A stretch of DNA of 64,000 nucleotides from Sphaerosporella brunnea (GCA_008704415.1 VXIS01000016.1:62001-126000); one strand, 5' to 3'. Counted from the first letter of the stretch, positions 20,991 through 33,088 are shown. Made by a program: numbers and translations. Notes: a model not told the origin generated them from the letters alone.

Positions 20991-23442
20991 TTAGATAGGC
21001 TCGGTCTTGATCTTGACTTTACGCTCGGAGGCGTCCTCATCCTGAGACCCACCCATCAGCGATGCCCACAATGCGGAGCGGATTATGAAACTCACCTCGA
21101 TCTTCCTTTTGACGCCCTGCGCCGAATCCGGGGTTCCGCCTCTGCTTCCATTTCCAGTAGGGGCAGCAATGGTAGTGGTAGGAGCATTGGCCCGGTCTTT
21201 GCTCGCCTCGGCATGGCAAGACGCATGATAGATCCTTCCGCCGACCTGCTTGGCATCCATCCACACAAACTCATCCGTCTCGTCATGCCACACATACTTG
21301 AGTTCCTCTTGGCAGATGGGGCAGACACGGTAAGTCTCCGAAGCGTCAGGGACGACAACATACTGCTTCTTCAGCTCTGCCTGTTGGGCGGCCTGGGTAG
21401 GAGCTGGGATGTTGTTAGCAGTGTGAGACGCAGGGAGAATATCCTCAGCGTCATCTATAGTCTTGATCCACTCCTAAGAAAAAGGTGAGTAAATGGCGAG
21501 AGAGAGGGCGGGGCAGTGGGCGACATACCTCTTCATCGACATACCAACTCCGGTTCTGTCCACGCTTGACGCTCTCGGCCATGCGCTGGTGAACACGGAA
21601 GTGCCAGTCGAGGTGAGCACGCTTCTCGTTGCGGCCCTTCTCTGAGTCTTCGAAGCGGCGTGCGCAGCTGCTACACTGGATCGGCAGTGTCTCGCTAAGG
21701 CGTGGAATCAGATGTGGGCGAGGACTAACAGGACAACAAACATCTCGAATTAGCATATGTAACCCTCTCAGATATATGATATCGAAATCACCAAACGGCA
21801 TGCGTGTGGATTTTCTTTTCTTTTCTTTTCGTTTCTTTTCTGGTTTATATTTGAACGAGAATGGGGAATGGGGCAGACTACATTTTCAGAGATAGAGATT
21901 TCATTTCTACATCGATTGAACGCCAGTCCCACTTGTTACCAGGTGTCGCGGCGTTTGCAACGGGAGTGGCTGACTGAGTTGGCGGTGTCATTATATTCCT
22001 GGGGAGAAGCGGCAGCGGGAACGGAAGAGGTCCACCCGCAGGAGGAGGGGGAGGGGGAGGGGGAAGAAGTCCCGCCTTCTGGAGAGATGCAAACAAAGCA
22101 GCAGGATCCATTGCATTTCCACCAAAGTTAGTATTTCCCATTGGAGCGGGCGGTGGAGCGGGGATTATGGGTGCCGTCGGGAGCGGCATAGCAAGGGGTC
22201 TCTGAGTTTGCTGCGAGACGTTAGGAGGGAATGGGACCGTCGCCAGCAGCGAGGCCAGATCCTGAGTGCTCAGCGGCAACGGCATCTGAGGAGGCTGTGG
22301 TGGAGGGACCGGCGGCGGAGGTGGAGCCACCACCATTGGTGGAGGAGTCGGATTTGCCAGAGCGCGAACCTGGTCTCTGATGAGGACCAGCTGGGCCTCA
22401 GGCAGCTGTTGAGTCTGCAGGATGTTCCTGAGATCAACCAAGGCCTGTAGACGCTTCTGGATCTCCTGGTTCAGTGGCTCACGGGCCAGCGCAATCTGAC
22501 AGGAATCAATCAGGCGAAAGATATCACTTTGCAACGTGTCTACATTTCCATTTCCACCGGCCGGTTGCGGCTGGGGCTGGATGGAGAGCTGCCGAAGCCC
22601 GTTATCGACAGTCGGCTGTGAGTATTTTGCATGAGTAAGAGCTTCCAAGAAGTCGCGTAGTAAGTTGGCACCCACCGGAGTCCCGCTCTGTCCCACGGGG
22701 GTTCCTGTCGCACTCCGGCCATAGTCAAACGCATTCGCATTCCCGTTGGCATACGGTACATTTCCATTTGGCTGTGGTATCGGAGGTGTATTCCTGAACT
22801 GCTGTGGCGGGGGAGTCCTGGTCGGGGGCCTGGAATCTAAGCCCAGGTTCTGTTGGTTGCGCTTTTGCTTCTGCTGCTGTTCCAGCGCAGCGGTCCGCGC
22901 CTTGATCAGAGCATTGTCAATCTTGCGAGTGACCTCCTGGCCAAAGACAGGGGCGGTGGAAACGGATCCAGGGACCGGTTGCTTCCATGTTTGCAGCATT
23001 TCCTCGAGCTTACGTCGTATTGGCGGGTCAACAACCAGATATGCGTTCATGAAGGTCGAGTAAAGGTTTCGCTGAAAGAACAGGGTGTATGGGGTGCCGA
23101 CATTTTTGACAATCGAGTCCAGGAGATACAGCGCAGGAAGTTTGCGCGACGGTGCAGTCTGAACGCGGCCATTAGCTTTCGACCTTATACCTTTTCGGGA
23201 TACGGGGGGAACTTTGAGTGTCTCCTTCCGGCGATCCAATATCCCGACGCCGACCCGGAAAGTAAGCAACCTACATTTTGTATGTGTGTTTCTAGTGTTC
23301 TCGCGATCGCCTGCGCCGCGGCGACGTTCTCTCTGGCGATGACGGTGAGATTGCTAATTTCGTATCTTGAGTTGAACGACAGATCTTCAAGCGAAGACTT
23401 GTAGTCCTCAGCCAACTCGTCCGAGGAAAGAATCGACGACAT
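20991..23442 (-). CDS. PCF11: mRNA cleavage and polyadenylation factor Pcf11
   Basis: Five exons (23275-23442, 21882-23158, 21529-21724, 21096-21473, 20991-21041) give 689 residues. The N-terminal CTD-interacting domain (residues 1 to about 140) reads DYKSSLEDLSFNSRYEISNLTVIA and KLPALYLLDSIVKNVGTPYTLFF; it binds Ser2-phosphorylated RNA polymerase II tails. A Gln- and Pro-rich linker with several poly-Pro runs follows. The C-terminal part carries two zinc modules flanking the Clp1-binding region: CSSCARRF...HLDWHFRVH and CPICQEELKYVWHDETDEFVWMDA...YHASCH. The protein is a subunit of cleavage factor IA and is needed for 3' processing and transcription termination. The last intron is 54 nt, in frame and stop-free, so its retention would yield a longer tail. 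Confidence 0.93.
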
Positions 23443-24445
23443 TCTGAATGAGGTTGATGTGCAGCTTGAGGGGTATATAGTATGCGTGTGTGCGTGTAGT
23501 AGATGAACAAAGAAGGCGCAGACAGGCGGTGAAGCACAACAATCGCGACAAGCTCTTCCTTCTTGATTCTAAAAGGTGCCTAACTACGCAAAAGAAAAGC
23601 AAAATAGAGAGTTCCACGAGGAAGAATCAAAATCAAATGCTCAGAGTAGCGCGACGATTTGATTCTTCGATCCTCAGCTCCTCTCTTCCTCCCTTTTTTT
23701 TTTTTTTGTTTTCTCAGCAGTGCCAGGGGTCCTGTTGCAGCTCTCGCCACACGCGCACGCGCGCCCTCTCCCCTTCACAGTACACGCCGGGGACGGGGGG
23801 TGTTGGGGGGGGGGGGGACAAGGTTTTTGTCGCGGTGAAATCAGAGTCCAGTTTCCGAGGAGCTTTTGGTAGCTGCCGGCTGTCGCAGAGATGTTGTCTG
23901 TTGGGGTTGTAGATGCGTCGGTAGTGTTGAGGGTTGAGGGGCTGGTGGTGGTGGTGGCGGGAGGATGACGGATGAAGTTGGAGATGAGGAGGAGGAGGTT
24001 TGGTGGCACCCAAACTAGCACCTTTTTTTGTTCGAGGGCTGCATGCATTTGCCGCCAAGCCACGTCAAAGACATCACACACCGAGAGAGTTTGCTCTTGT
24101 GAACCGTTACAGTTGAAACAGGGTTCAAATAGCTTTCCAAGCAGCATACAAGGCGATGGCTCGAGTAGAGCACCCGTCCAAACATTTTCAACGCGTAGAG
24201 TGTGTAGTGGTTTCTGACGCGCGGAGTGCCGGCGTGGTGGGGAAGGGCACGGTGAAGGGGAAGGGTTGGGGTTCCTGCCCCTGCAGCTACTTTTTTTTTC
24301 TCTTGGATAGTCAGTCTATCGCCTTTTATCACTCGCTCGCTGCACTCAGGCCTCAATAAACAACTCTGCCTCCTCACCCTTCTCTGGCTTTCCTCCTCGC
24401 ATTCAAACCCACTAGACTCACAGTTCTATACATTACTTTGCCGCA
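23443..24445. promoter_or_regulatory. 1 kb divergent promoter region PCF11 / GGC1
   Basis: The interval contains a T15 run (about 23694-23709), a G run of about 13 (about 23806-23818), a GGT/GTG repeat (about 23941-23960) and a T run at about 24291-24300 near the GGC1 start. No conserved coding sequence was seen. Confidence 0.5.
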
Positions 24446-25596
24446 ATGTCTCCTCCAGCAGGTTCCAAGCGCGAGTCCACCGCTGCCCGTCTTCTGGGTT
24501 CCGGTACGAATCCTGCCCCGCATTGAATTCCGCCGGTCCTGCCGCCAGCGAACTGACTGTGCGCCTCAGGATGTGCCGGAATTGCTGAGCTGGCTGTCTT
24601 CCACCCGGTTCGTTTCCACTGGTTTTCACCAAACGGTGGGCCCGCAAGCTGACTCACCTCCCACCCCGCAGGTCGACACCACCGCGAAGCGTCTGATGAG
24701 CAACCAGGGCAAGATCGGCAGCGTTTCCCAGCTGAACACCGTCGTCTTCAAGGACTACGCCAACGCTTCTGCTGGCCGCAAGTTCCTGTCCTTGTTCCCC
24801 GGCCTCGGATATGCCGCCGGTTATAAGGTGCTGCAGCGAGTGTACAAGTACGGTGGACAGCCGTTCGTGCGCGACTACCTTGCTACCAACCATAGCGCGA
24901 CCTTCGAGAATGCTTTCGGCAAGAGCACCGGAAAGGCCATCATGCACGCCACCGCCGGTTCTTTGATCGGTATCGGAGAGATTATTCTGCTGCCTCTTGA
25001 CGTTCTCAAGATCAAGCGCCAGACGAATCCCGAAGCTTTCCGTGGCCGTGGCCTGTTCAAAATCGTTGCGGACGAGGGCTTCGGTCTGTACCGTGGATGG
25101 GGCTGGACTGCCGCCCGTAACGCTCCTGGTTCCTTCGCTGTTCGTTTACCTCTACTCATCTCCTCCATTGGGTGCATTTTCTGATAGTATGGGCAGCTCT
25201 TCGGAGGTAGCGCTTTCGCTAAAGAGGCCCTCGGAATTGCGGACTACAGCAAGGCCACCTGGGGCCAAAACTTCGTCGCTTCGATTGCCGGAGCCACCGC
25301 ATCGCTCGTCGTCTCGGCGCCTCTGGACGTCATCAAGACCCGTATCCAGAACCGCAACTTCGAGAACCCGGAGAGCGGTTTCAGGATCGTCAGCAACATG
25401 ATGAAGAACGAGGGAGTCACCTCTTTCTTCAAGGGTCTCACTCCCAAGCTGTTGATGACTGGTCCCAAGCTGGTCTTCTCCTTCTGGCTGGGTAAGCCTT
25501 CTCCCCTCTCCCGCCCAAATTTATAACTAGGCATGTGGCTAATCGCATTTTGTTACAGCCCAAACTTTGATTCCTGCCTTCGACAAGATCTTGTAA
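24446..25596 (+). CDS. GGC1: Mitochondrial GTP/GDP carrier (SLC25 family)
   Basis: Exons 24446-24503, 24570-24607, 24672-25139, 25197-25491 and 25559-25596 give 298 residues, normal for a mitochondrial carrier. Three carrier signatures are visible: HPVDTTAKRLM (repeat 1), PLDVLKIKRQT (repeat 2) and PLDVIKTRIQNR (repeat 3). Sequence details (LARLLGSG-CAGIAELAVFHPVDTTAKRLMSN, GPKLVFSFWLAQTLIPAFDKIL) match the Ggc1/Yhm1 subtype, which exchanges matrix GDP for cytosolic GTP across the inner membrane and supports mtDNA and iron homeostasis. Exon 2 is only 38 nt and its donor is GTTCGT, as is the donor of exon 3. Both joins restore conserved motifs. Confidence 0.92.
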
Positions 25597-25907
25597 TGCG
25601 GGATGATACCTGAGACAAATAGAGGTAAAAAAAAAAGCAGATGATTTGATTTACGGCGCACAACGTGTTTGTATAACTTTCTTTTTTAGATCTTGGGGCT
25701 TTGTTTTGCGTCTTTTTCATTTTTTTCATTTCTTCAAGAAGGTGTATTAACTACGGATTTTTTTATTTTTTTTTGCGCGCATTAGTTAAAGCCGCGATGC
25801 ATAGCGTACATACAAGAGATATCTCCGCTCCGAGAGAACAAAAGGGCTTTACAATACCGATAGATTGATAATTCATCTTTGAGCCTGAGCGCTGTGATTG
25901 GAATAGA

Positions 25908-26037
25908 CAGTGTGCTCGATAGCCAGCCAATCGTGCCGGCTTGCGTTGGCTGAATGAGACGCCGGGCTGGCTGTTAAGTTGGGGTACTACTACGCCCGAC
26001 TGCAGACTTCCAGCCATGGCTCTATCGAGAACACGTG
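25908..26037. mobile_element. Relic of the hAT-like MITE family (about 130 bp)
   Basis: The left end CAGTGTGCTCGATAGCCAGCC (25908-25928) and the right end, ending CTATCGAGAACACGTG at 26037, are imperfect inverted repeats. Past the terminus the left arm continues homologous to the intact element at 50.7 kb, sharing GCCGGCT, GCGTTGG and CCGGGCTGGCTGTT blocks in the same order. No 8-bp duplication remains, so it is an older or rearranged, internally deleted copy. Confidence 0.6.
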
Positions 26038-26506
26038 CTCTCCTTGTCTCTTCACTTACCTGCGCATGTGCTTCTGGCCTCCAGGCCGAGAGAATTCATG
26101 CTATCCAACAATGGCCAAGAGGACAACTGATCGGGTAGATTAGGTAGGTAGGGTCGAATATCCTCTTCAAGCAGAATATGTATAAGCGCTTTCCTTTTCC
26201 CTGCGGAGACAAAACCAACCGAGCCGGAGTCATGGGATATGATTAAAACAACGGTTAATGTCTAAGATGCCCCCAACTCCAAAGGGTCGAGTGCCAGCCC
26301 GTGTGTCGCATGCGAAATTGAATTCCGCAGTAAAAGCTTGAGCCCGCACTGGCCATACATTCTGTACGCCCGGTAGGAAACATCACACATCGCCGCCTTC
26401 TTCCTCCGCCTGCGCCTTCATCCACCAACCGCACCGCTACCACCCTGCGCGGCCATGCCTCCTCCCGGCCCGATGACAACTCCTCCGGCAAAGCCCAGAA
26501 CTGCGT

Positions 26507-26896
26507 GTGAGTGACACATTTCTGACATCTCAACAGTTCAAAGCTCTGTGCTATTCGGTTCAAAAAGTCAGCACCAAGCTGGAAAGCATTGTCTCAATGT
26601 ACAGTGATAGGTTAACCGTTGGCCTCATTACAATTAGCTTGGAGGTCTCGGGACCTCAAGGTGCGGACAACTCTGATTATGAAAGCGATAGTTCAGCGTT
26701 GTCGGACGTTCCTCTAGATCCTTGCGAACCACTTCGTATTAGAGCAGTGCTAGGACACCCAGCGAAGAAGAGAAGGGGAAGGGGGATGTGCGCAAGCGCA
26801 ATAAACGCGGAAGTTGGAGATCGAGCTCTCCACCTGCGATGGGAGATCACAATGCGTGTACTTAGGTTATATGTCAGTTTAGTACATGGTTCCTGA
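26507..26896 (+). CDS. Hypothetical open frame, weak support
   Basis: The frame encodes 129 residues beginning MSDTFLTSQQFKALCYSVQKV. Just upstream, from 26456, another frame opens with MPPPGPMTTPPAKPRTA and reaches a perfect GTGAGT donor. The nearest in-phase acceptor would leave an intron of only 30 nt, and longer splices end quickly. The arrangement looks like the 5' remnant of a spliced gene, but nothing identifiable follows. No family was recognised. Confidence 0.15.
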   Translation: MSDTFLTSQQFKALCYSVQKVSTKLESIVSMYSDRLTVGLITISLEVSGPQGADNSDYESDSSALSDVPLDPCEPLRIRAVLGHPAKKRRGRGMCASAINAEVGDRALHLRWEITMRVLRLYVSLVHGS

Positions 26897-29207
26897 ATAA
26901 TCGAACAGCTATTTTTTTTTTTTGGGCGCCGCGGTCCGTGTGAGGTTCTGGGCGTCGTGTAGTGGTGCCGAATTTTTGCTTTTTGACACAGACCTTTGGG
27001 AGTTGGGGCATCTTGGTCAACAGGATTTTCTGGGGGTACGGGGGGGACATCTTAAACATCAACCGTGAAAGCAATCATCTTGTCTTGCTTGCAGAAATAC
27101 TTACCTGCCTAATGTTAGATATCTGCCCCTTATGAGGAGGATTTGGGTAACTGGCTACCTGCTGGGAGGTCTTGCTTAGATATCCTGTTGACTGTCCTCT
27201 TGACTGTAGATTTGCGGCCATGGCCACTCCGTCCCGTCCCGTCGTAGACTGCTTTGCAACTGGGACGTAGTTACATGGATTACGGGGCATGAATACATAC
27301 ATACATACATACATATGAAATAATCTGCAAGCTGATAGGTTAAAACGATGTTTTCGTGGGTTAGGTTTACTATGTTTGTACCTGAGCTGCAAAGTCCGCG
27401 ATTGAAGCTCATACATTCATACATGTACATATAATACATACAAACAGAGCTGCTATTTCCTGAAAAAATATTTAATTTTCTTTTCAGTAGGAGGAGACTT
27501 GTAGACGTGGGGGGTTTAGCATCACGAAAAGATAGATGGCACTGCGGCTACCCGGAGGCGCGGGAGTGTGAAGTCCTCATCGTGGTGGTGGTGGCGGCGC
27601 CGAGTTCTCTGCAGATGAGAGGTGATGCACGAAAGGTAAGATCTGCGCTAGTTTAGCGAAGATCTTCTCAGCACGGCCTTCCTCCGGAAGCCAGAACCAA
27701 GGGTTTTTTTTTGTTTTGTTTTAAATCATACATCGTAAGAACCAGGGGGTTCATTCATTTTGCCGATCAAAATACGGTGAATTCGAGTGATATTATGTGC
27801 TTACATGCATACATATAATCTCACTCGAGGGGCTCATTTGGGCTGGGAAAGCGGGCTGGAAAAACTGTGGCGACAACCACCTCCGATTGGAGGCTCGTTT
27901 CCAGCTCAGCGCCCAGCTCGCTCGCGAAACACACCAGGCTGGGTGAGGCTCAGAAACCAGCCCACCAATGGGAAAATTGTGGATGACGCGAGTTTGAATA
28001 ATCTCCTCTCGTGAGCTGGCGGCACTTCAAAGGAATCAAAACTGCTGAGGAAACTGCCACACAACACCTTGCGTCTGTCAAGGAAGCCTATCACATTTTG
28101 GGAGCCCTTTTTGACAAGCCTGTTGGAGGAAGCTACCTGGGTGAAGACCAAACCGAAATTAAAAGGCAATGTCAAGGCCCGGGGATTCTAAGCTATCAGA
28201 GTGAAAAGGGAGCCAATGTCACGCAAAGACCTCACACGCGGATGGGAACGGTAAGTAAGGCTTGAAAGTAAGTAAGATGGATGATCTAGAAGAGAGAGCG
28301 GGCTCGCTTCGCTATCCTTGATATTTGAAGTTTTTTGCTTCTGCATAGGGATTCTTGGGTGACTTCATCGCAAGGAAGTGCTTGACTTCTACGGCTTCTG
28401 AGGTTCTATTCACAAAAGCCGATGGAGGATCTCTAGTGCAATCCAATAACAAAAGCCATGACTTTCTTATAGGTAATCTTCTAGCTAGATCCTTTAACAT
28501 CATCGCCAGCTTCATGGCTTGAATTGGAAGGAGTCAGACCGCAAAGAACAACCCCTACTACACAGCTCCAGTCCTTTCTTGCCGTCCATAACCACTGCCC
28601 CAGCTTCCATAGCCTCAGCGAAAGCTACTCTTTGCTGCGAGTGGCGCGCGCACAGCAGAGTTACACCGGTTCCAAAAGCTCCAGAACCATATCTATGGTA
28701 CACACAGACATCCCCAGATCACATCACATCAAAAAATCGCAAATCACCCTCAACCAGCCTTGATTCATTCCCCCCTGGTATCAAATGCCACCTAACAAAA
28801 AAGCTGGAAAGTGAAAGGTGAAAAAAAGCGCGAGACAGTAGAACACAAACCCTGTAACGAAACGAAACACACCCAACGCCTGCCGATGCCCAACCTCCCA
28901 AACGAAAATGAAAGTCGCGCAGAAAAACTCAGGAAAAGGACTAGAAAGAAGCAGGACCTAGCCAGTAACAAAGAAAAGAAGAGAAGAAGTGCGGGTGAGG
29001 TAATGAAAGAAAAGAACCCATGACTTCAGCTGTTTCTCTCTTTGCTGATATGGTTAGGAAACGCAGTGGCTAGTTGGAATCGAAACCCCGAAAGAAGCGG
29101 AAAAAAACCGAAACCAAGACAAAGAAACAATAGAAGTTGTCGGGTAGGTATGGAAGAAAAAAAAAGAAAGGCCCTAGACTTTCGTTTCTTGCTTTGCAGT
29201 TGGTTGG

Positions 29208-32200
29208 TTAAAATCCGGTCGCCCAGGCGAATCTTCCGTCGACGATCATCCTCCCTGAGTTAACTAGGTCGCGGGCAGCTTGTACTCCAGAGTCTCCATC
29301 GGGCTGCATCTCGTTATCCACCGGCTCGTGATGGACAGTAACGTCGCGGATGTCAACGTCGAACTTCTCGGGTGGGACTCCAGAGTCACCAAGAGTGGAG
29401 AACAAGGTCGCATGGCCTGAAGATTCTCCGACCATGAGCATGTCCATATCGGGGTTGAAGGCTGCAGACATGACCTGAGAGGTGAGGGTACAGAAGTCTT
29501 TCAAGAAGGGATCACCGCTCCTGATGTCCCAGATTTTCACGACGCCATCCGAGCTTCCAGTGTAAAATCGATCTGTAGTGGGGCCCCAAAAAGCCACAGC
29601 CACTCCCGTATCATCCTCAGGATCCCAACTTTGGACTAACGAGGTGCCATGCCGGAGGGAATGCACTAACTGCCTAGGAAAACGTATATCCCACACGGAG
29701 GTGCTCCCATCAGTTCCAGATGCGGTAACATAGTTTTTACAGGGCCTAGAGGATAGGACTTTAGCAATGAGCGTCTTTCAGTGGATCAGGTAACTTACGA
29801 CCAGGTCACCTTGTTGATGTCGGCTTGTTCGGAATCAAACTCGTGGTCTGCACGAACGCTCCAAGGAGTCCTTCCATCGATGTTGTACATACGGATCTGG
29901 GACTTGATGTTCTTTCCTGACCGGCTACGACTGTTCGCCGCAGACGCAGTTACAAAGTACGTACCCTCTTCATCGAGAAACAAATCGAACTGTCGTTGCG
30001 AATTAGGGGAGACCTTTGCTGCGAATTTCTGGGCTTGGATGTCAAAAATCAGAAGGTCCCCAGACGTTCCGTGCTCCAGTCTGGTGTCAAATCCGGCGAT
30101 TACCCAGTTCGGCCGGACACGTCCACCCCAAGCAAGGGTTGCAGCCTCCAGGTTCTCCCTGGTGGATTCGAAGCTCGACATTTGTTGGAGGTTCCCATTG
30201 TTGTTAAGGTTCAACAGCACGACCTTGCCATTTTTGCATGCGATAGCGAACATCCGCTGATGGATCTGGCTTGTGGCCAGATTGGCTACTTCGCCTTCCA
30301 CATTGGCAGAATCAACAAAAGCTCCGTCACCGCCAGACCAAACCTTCACGGTCTTGTCATAACTGCCTGAAACTAGGAACGCCCCATCTGGGGTGAACCT
30401 CGCACAGGGCACTGTAGTATAGAGGTAAGGATCCTGTCCCACCGCAGCTTCACGGTTGACCTTGTGTCCGTCCATCATCTTGATGGTGGATGTTTCAAGG
30501 GATCCAAACATCAGATTTCCGGGCCTGTTGTACACATCGTTAAATGTGCAGCCTGTGAGAACAGTCAGATAACCATGCGAGAAGCAAAAACTGAACCCAA
30601 GTAATCACTTACAACTCAAGGAAAATCGCCGGCCATCGGGTGACCAGGAGATGTCCAGGATATCGGAGCTGCCATCGGTAAAGATTTTCCAGGGCTGCAT
30701 GGTATCCCTCTTCTCCGTGATGAGAAGAGTGGTGATCTCGCGACGACCTTTTGACCAGCTCGTGGGCCCTTTCCCGAGCTCGCGGAAGAGACGAAGCTTC
30801 GCTGTTGACGGCTTTAGAAGACGCTTGGCGGGTCTGAGCTTGTCCATGTCGAGGTTGATAGTGTTATAGCCGAGCGTTACCTCGACGTTCTCGCTATAAG
30901 CCTTGTGGCAGTCGTTCATGAACTTTCGGACATCCTCTTTTGTCCTTCCGGGCAGTTCCACATTGAAAGCATCTTCGATCCTTCTCGGGGAAGCAGAATC
31001 GACAAGGCGGCCGATATCCTGCACAAGGGACATGGCGGGCACAGTAGGTTGGCCGATCGCGAGATGAGATCTAAGAGCCTCAGCCTCGATGGGACTGAAG
31101 TCCACGTGAAGAAGTGACTTCCCTTCATGTTGTTAGCAAAGCCAGTGCCATCAGATTGGATGCAGTTACATACCCTGGGACTGAAAGAAGCCAGGCCAAT
31201 CCCCCATATGGACCAGAAACGCTCGGCCCACACATGACAAATAGGGCCTGTCGCTACCACGATTCAAGAGTTGGGAAACCCTGGTCGCCTCCTCAAGAAC
31301 TTTCTCGGGGTTCGTGAGACTGGGTGTCGTATCCTCAACCGGGACGCCTCGGGTTATGACCAAACCTGACTGAGCCCTTCTGGGCTGTTCAGGCTCAACC
31401 ACGCCCTCTTCGAAATGATCCCACTCTTCGAAAAAATCGCTGGAGCAAGATTCTTCCAAACAACCCGGGTCACCATGTGCTTGGCATCTAATGGCACCCT
31501 GCATAGTAGCCATCTCGGTCTCCATGGTTGCCTTTGTTTCCCTAACAATACAATTAGCTTCGAAATATCAGTAATTATATGTTCAATGTGTGCATACTTG
31601 CGAGATTCGGCGGTTTTGCACAATGAGCAAATGTCCGAGTTATCGTCTATCGCGACTGAAAAGGTGCGTTTGCAAAGCTCGCACGACCTCCGTCGCACGC
31701 GAACAGCTTTAAAGGGTGATGATGCTGGCTGAACCGCGGTTGGATAGAACCTACCGAGTGAAGAGCGATTCGTCTTCTCGCTAACGGCTTGCGCTGTGGT
31801 CGGGATGTGAGAATTGTGCGAGGGAAAGGGAGCAGCAGAATCAGTAGCGGACTTGATTCGAGTAGGAGTCTCTTGTTTGTTAGCGCGAGGATTGCGGATC
31901 GAAGATTTGGCAGATGAAGATGAAACGAAAGGTGAGGTGGGGCGAGGTGCGGAGGAAAAGGGTGAAGAGGTAACGGAGGAAGAGGGAGCTGGAGGGGTGT
32001 GAATGGCAGTCCACCTTAGTGGCACAATTTCTCTGGGTGTAGGGTTTCGTGACGCTGTTTTGCACGTCCGGCTGCTGTTCTGGGTGGTTGAGACTGCTTG
32101 GACGGCAGAGGGCGAGGGCACTGACCGAGGGCCACCGAGCCTTGGAGGAGGGCTTCCCGTTCCTTGAGTCCGTCCGGCGGCGGTGCCGTGCCTGAAGATA

Positions 32201-32823
32201 TCTAACCCACACCCGTTGACATTGGACAAACTGCGACTAACAGCCACCTTCGACCCCACATCGACAGCCTTCTTGTTCATGTCCGTGCCTCTGTCGGAGC
32301 TTGACTCCAGAGACATACGGATGCCAGAGTCTGAATCGGAGGACATGCGGGCCTCAGAGCTCGAGTCAATGGGCATATTGATGCCAGAGCTCAAGTTGGC
32401 AGTGGTGCTGGATCTCGTTGGAGAACCTCGGTATGCAAAGCTGCTCGGGACGGGTGCGAGTCGTTCGTCCTTGTCGCCGGCCGGATCTGGGAACACAAAG
32501 GGGCGAATAGGACGGTAAGACGTGCGGGGCTTCGGCGGAACGAACGAGTGGATTGTTAACTGCCGGGCAGGATTGCGGGTCGGAGAAGTAAAGAATTCGG
32601 TGATGGAACGTTGCCTCGATCGAGGCGTTGATGGGATTGGGGTTGTTTGCGTGCTGGGCGACGGGGAACCCCATGGCTGCTGGGGAGAATCAAGTTTGAT
32701 CCGTTTCTTTGGGGTGGTGGGTGGCCTCGCCATGCCGCGCTGGGTCTTCCGTCTCGGAGGAGGGATTTCATCCTCGTCCCCGGTGTCGTCGGGGATTACT
32801 ATGGGCGTTGAAGGCGAAGACAT
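29208..32823 (-). CDS. Large WD40 protein with PIP-box, C4 zinc site and DWD motifs
   Basis: Five exons (31598-32823, 31174-31541, 30613-31122, 29799-30552, 29208-29745) give 1131 residues. Residues 1 to about 375 are disordered and rich in Ser, Pro and Arg. They include QRSITEFF at 71-78, a consensus PCNA-interacting (PIP-box) peptide, with a second PIP-like stretch, QLTIHSFV, at 88-95. A CX2C-X14-CX2C zinc site uses Cys381, 384, 399 and 402. The C-terminal half (from about 600) is a WD40 propeller (ILDISWSPDGRRFSLSCC, CARFTPDGAFLVSGSYDKTVKVW). Two repeats end in WDIR (971-974 and about 1025-1028), fitting the DWD box that binds DDB1. I infer a CRL4 substrate receptor, possibly of the Raf1/DIM-9 or Cdt2 type; the exact orthologue is not certain. 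Confidence 0.8.
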
Positions 32824-33088
32824 GGCATGATCGGATCTGCAGGCGGTGGGAACGATCTGAGAGCACGTCGCGAAGTTGAGTCGTGTTCGTTGCAGCCGAG
32901 GAGACGCGACGTTGCCGGGCGAACCTGGCTCGGACTGGCGGCTAGTCAGTGGCTCGTGGCTCGTGGCTGCGCTTCTTCTGCCCCCTCCTCCCCGCGTTCC
33001 CTCGCTCAATCGAATCCAATCCAACACACAATCCAGCAAAGCAATCGCGCAAGCAGCAGTCAGTCGCATACACCCGCACGCAGGAATC
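32824..33088. promoter_or_regulatory. Divergent promoter WD40 gene / GUK1
   Basis: A compact 265-bp region separates the two divergent start codons. It is GC-rich, with a short direct repeat ggctcgtggctcgtggct at about 32949-32966. Confidence 0.6.

Larger units (their letters stand above)
25597..29207. other. Gene-poor 3.6 kb with repeats and a MITE relic
   Basis: No conserved gene was found between GGC1 and the WD40 gene. The stretch contains the mobile-element relic at 25908-26037, a weak open frame (26507-26896) and an (ATAC)n run at about 27295-27315. There is also a GC-rich inverted/direct repeat patch at about 27815-28016, and A-rich sequence at 28800-29200. Composition is more AT-rich and irregular than the genic parts. 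Confidence 0.55.

Noticed and set aside
23674..24147. Minus-strand open frame between PCF11 and GGC1
   Set aside because: Low-complexity Thr/Pro/Lys translation across homopolymers, with no homology; probably promoter DNA.
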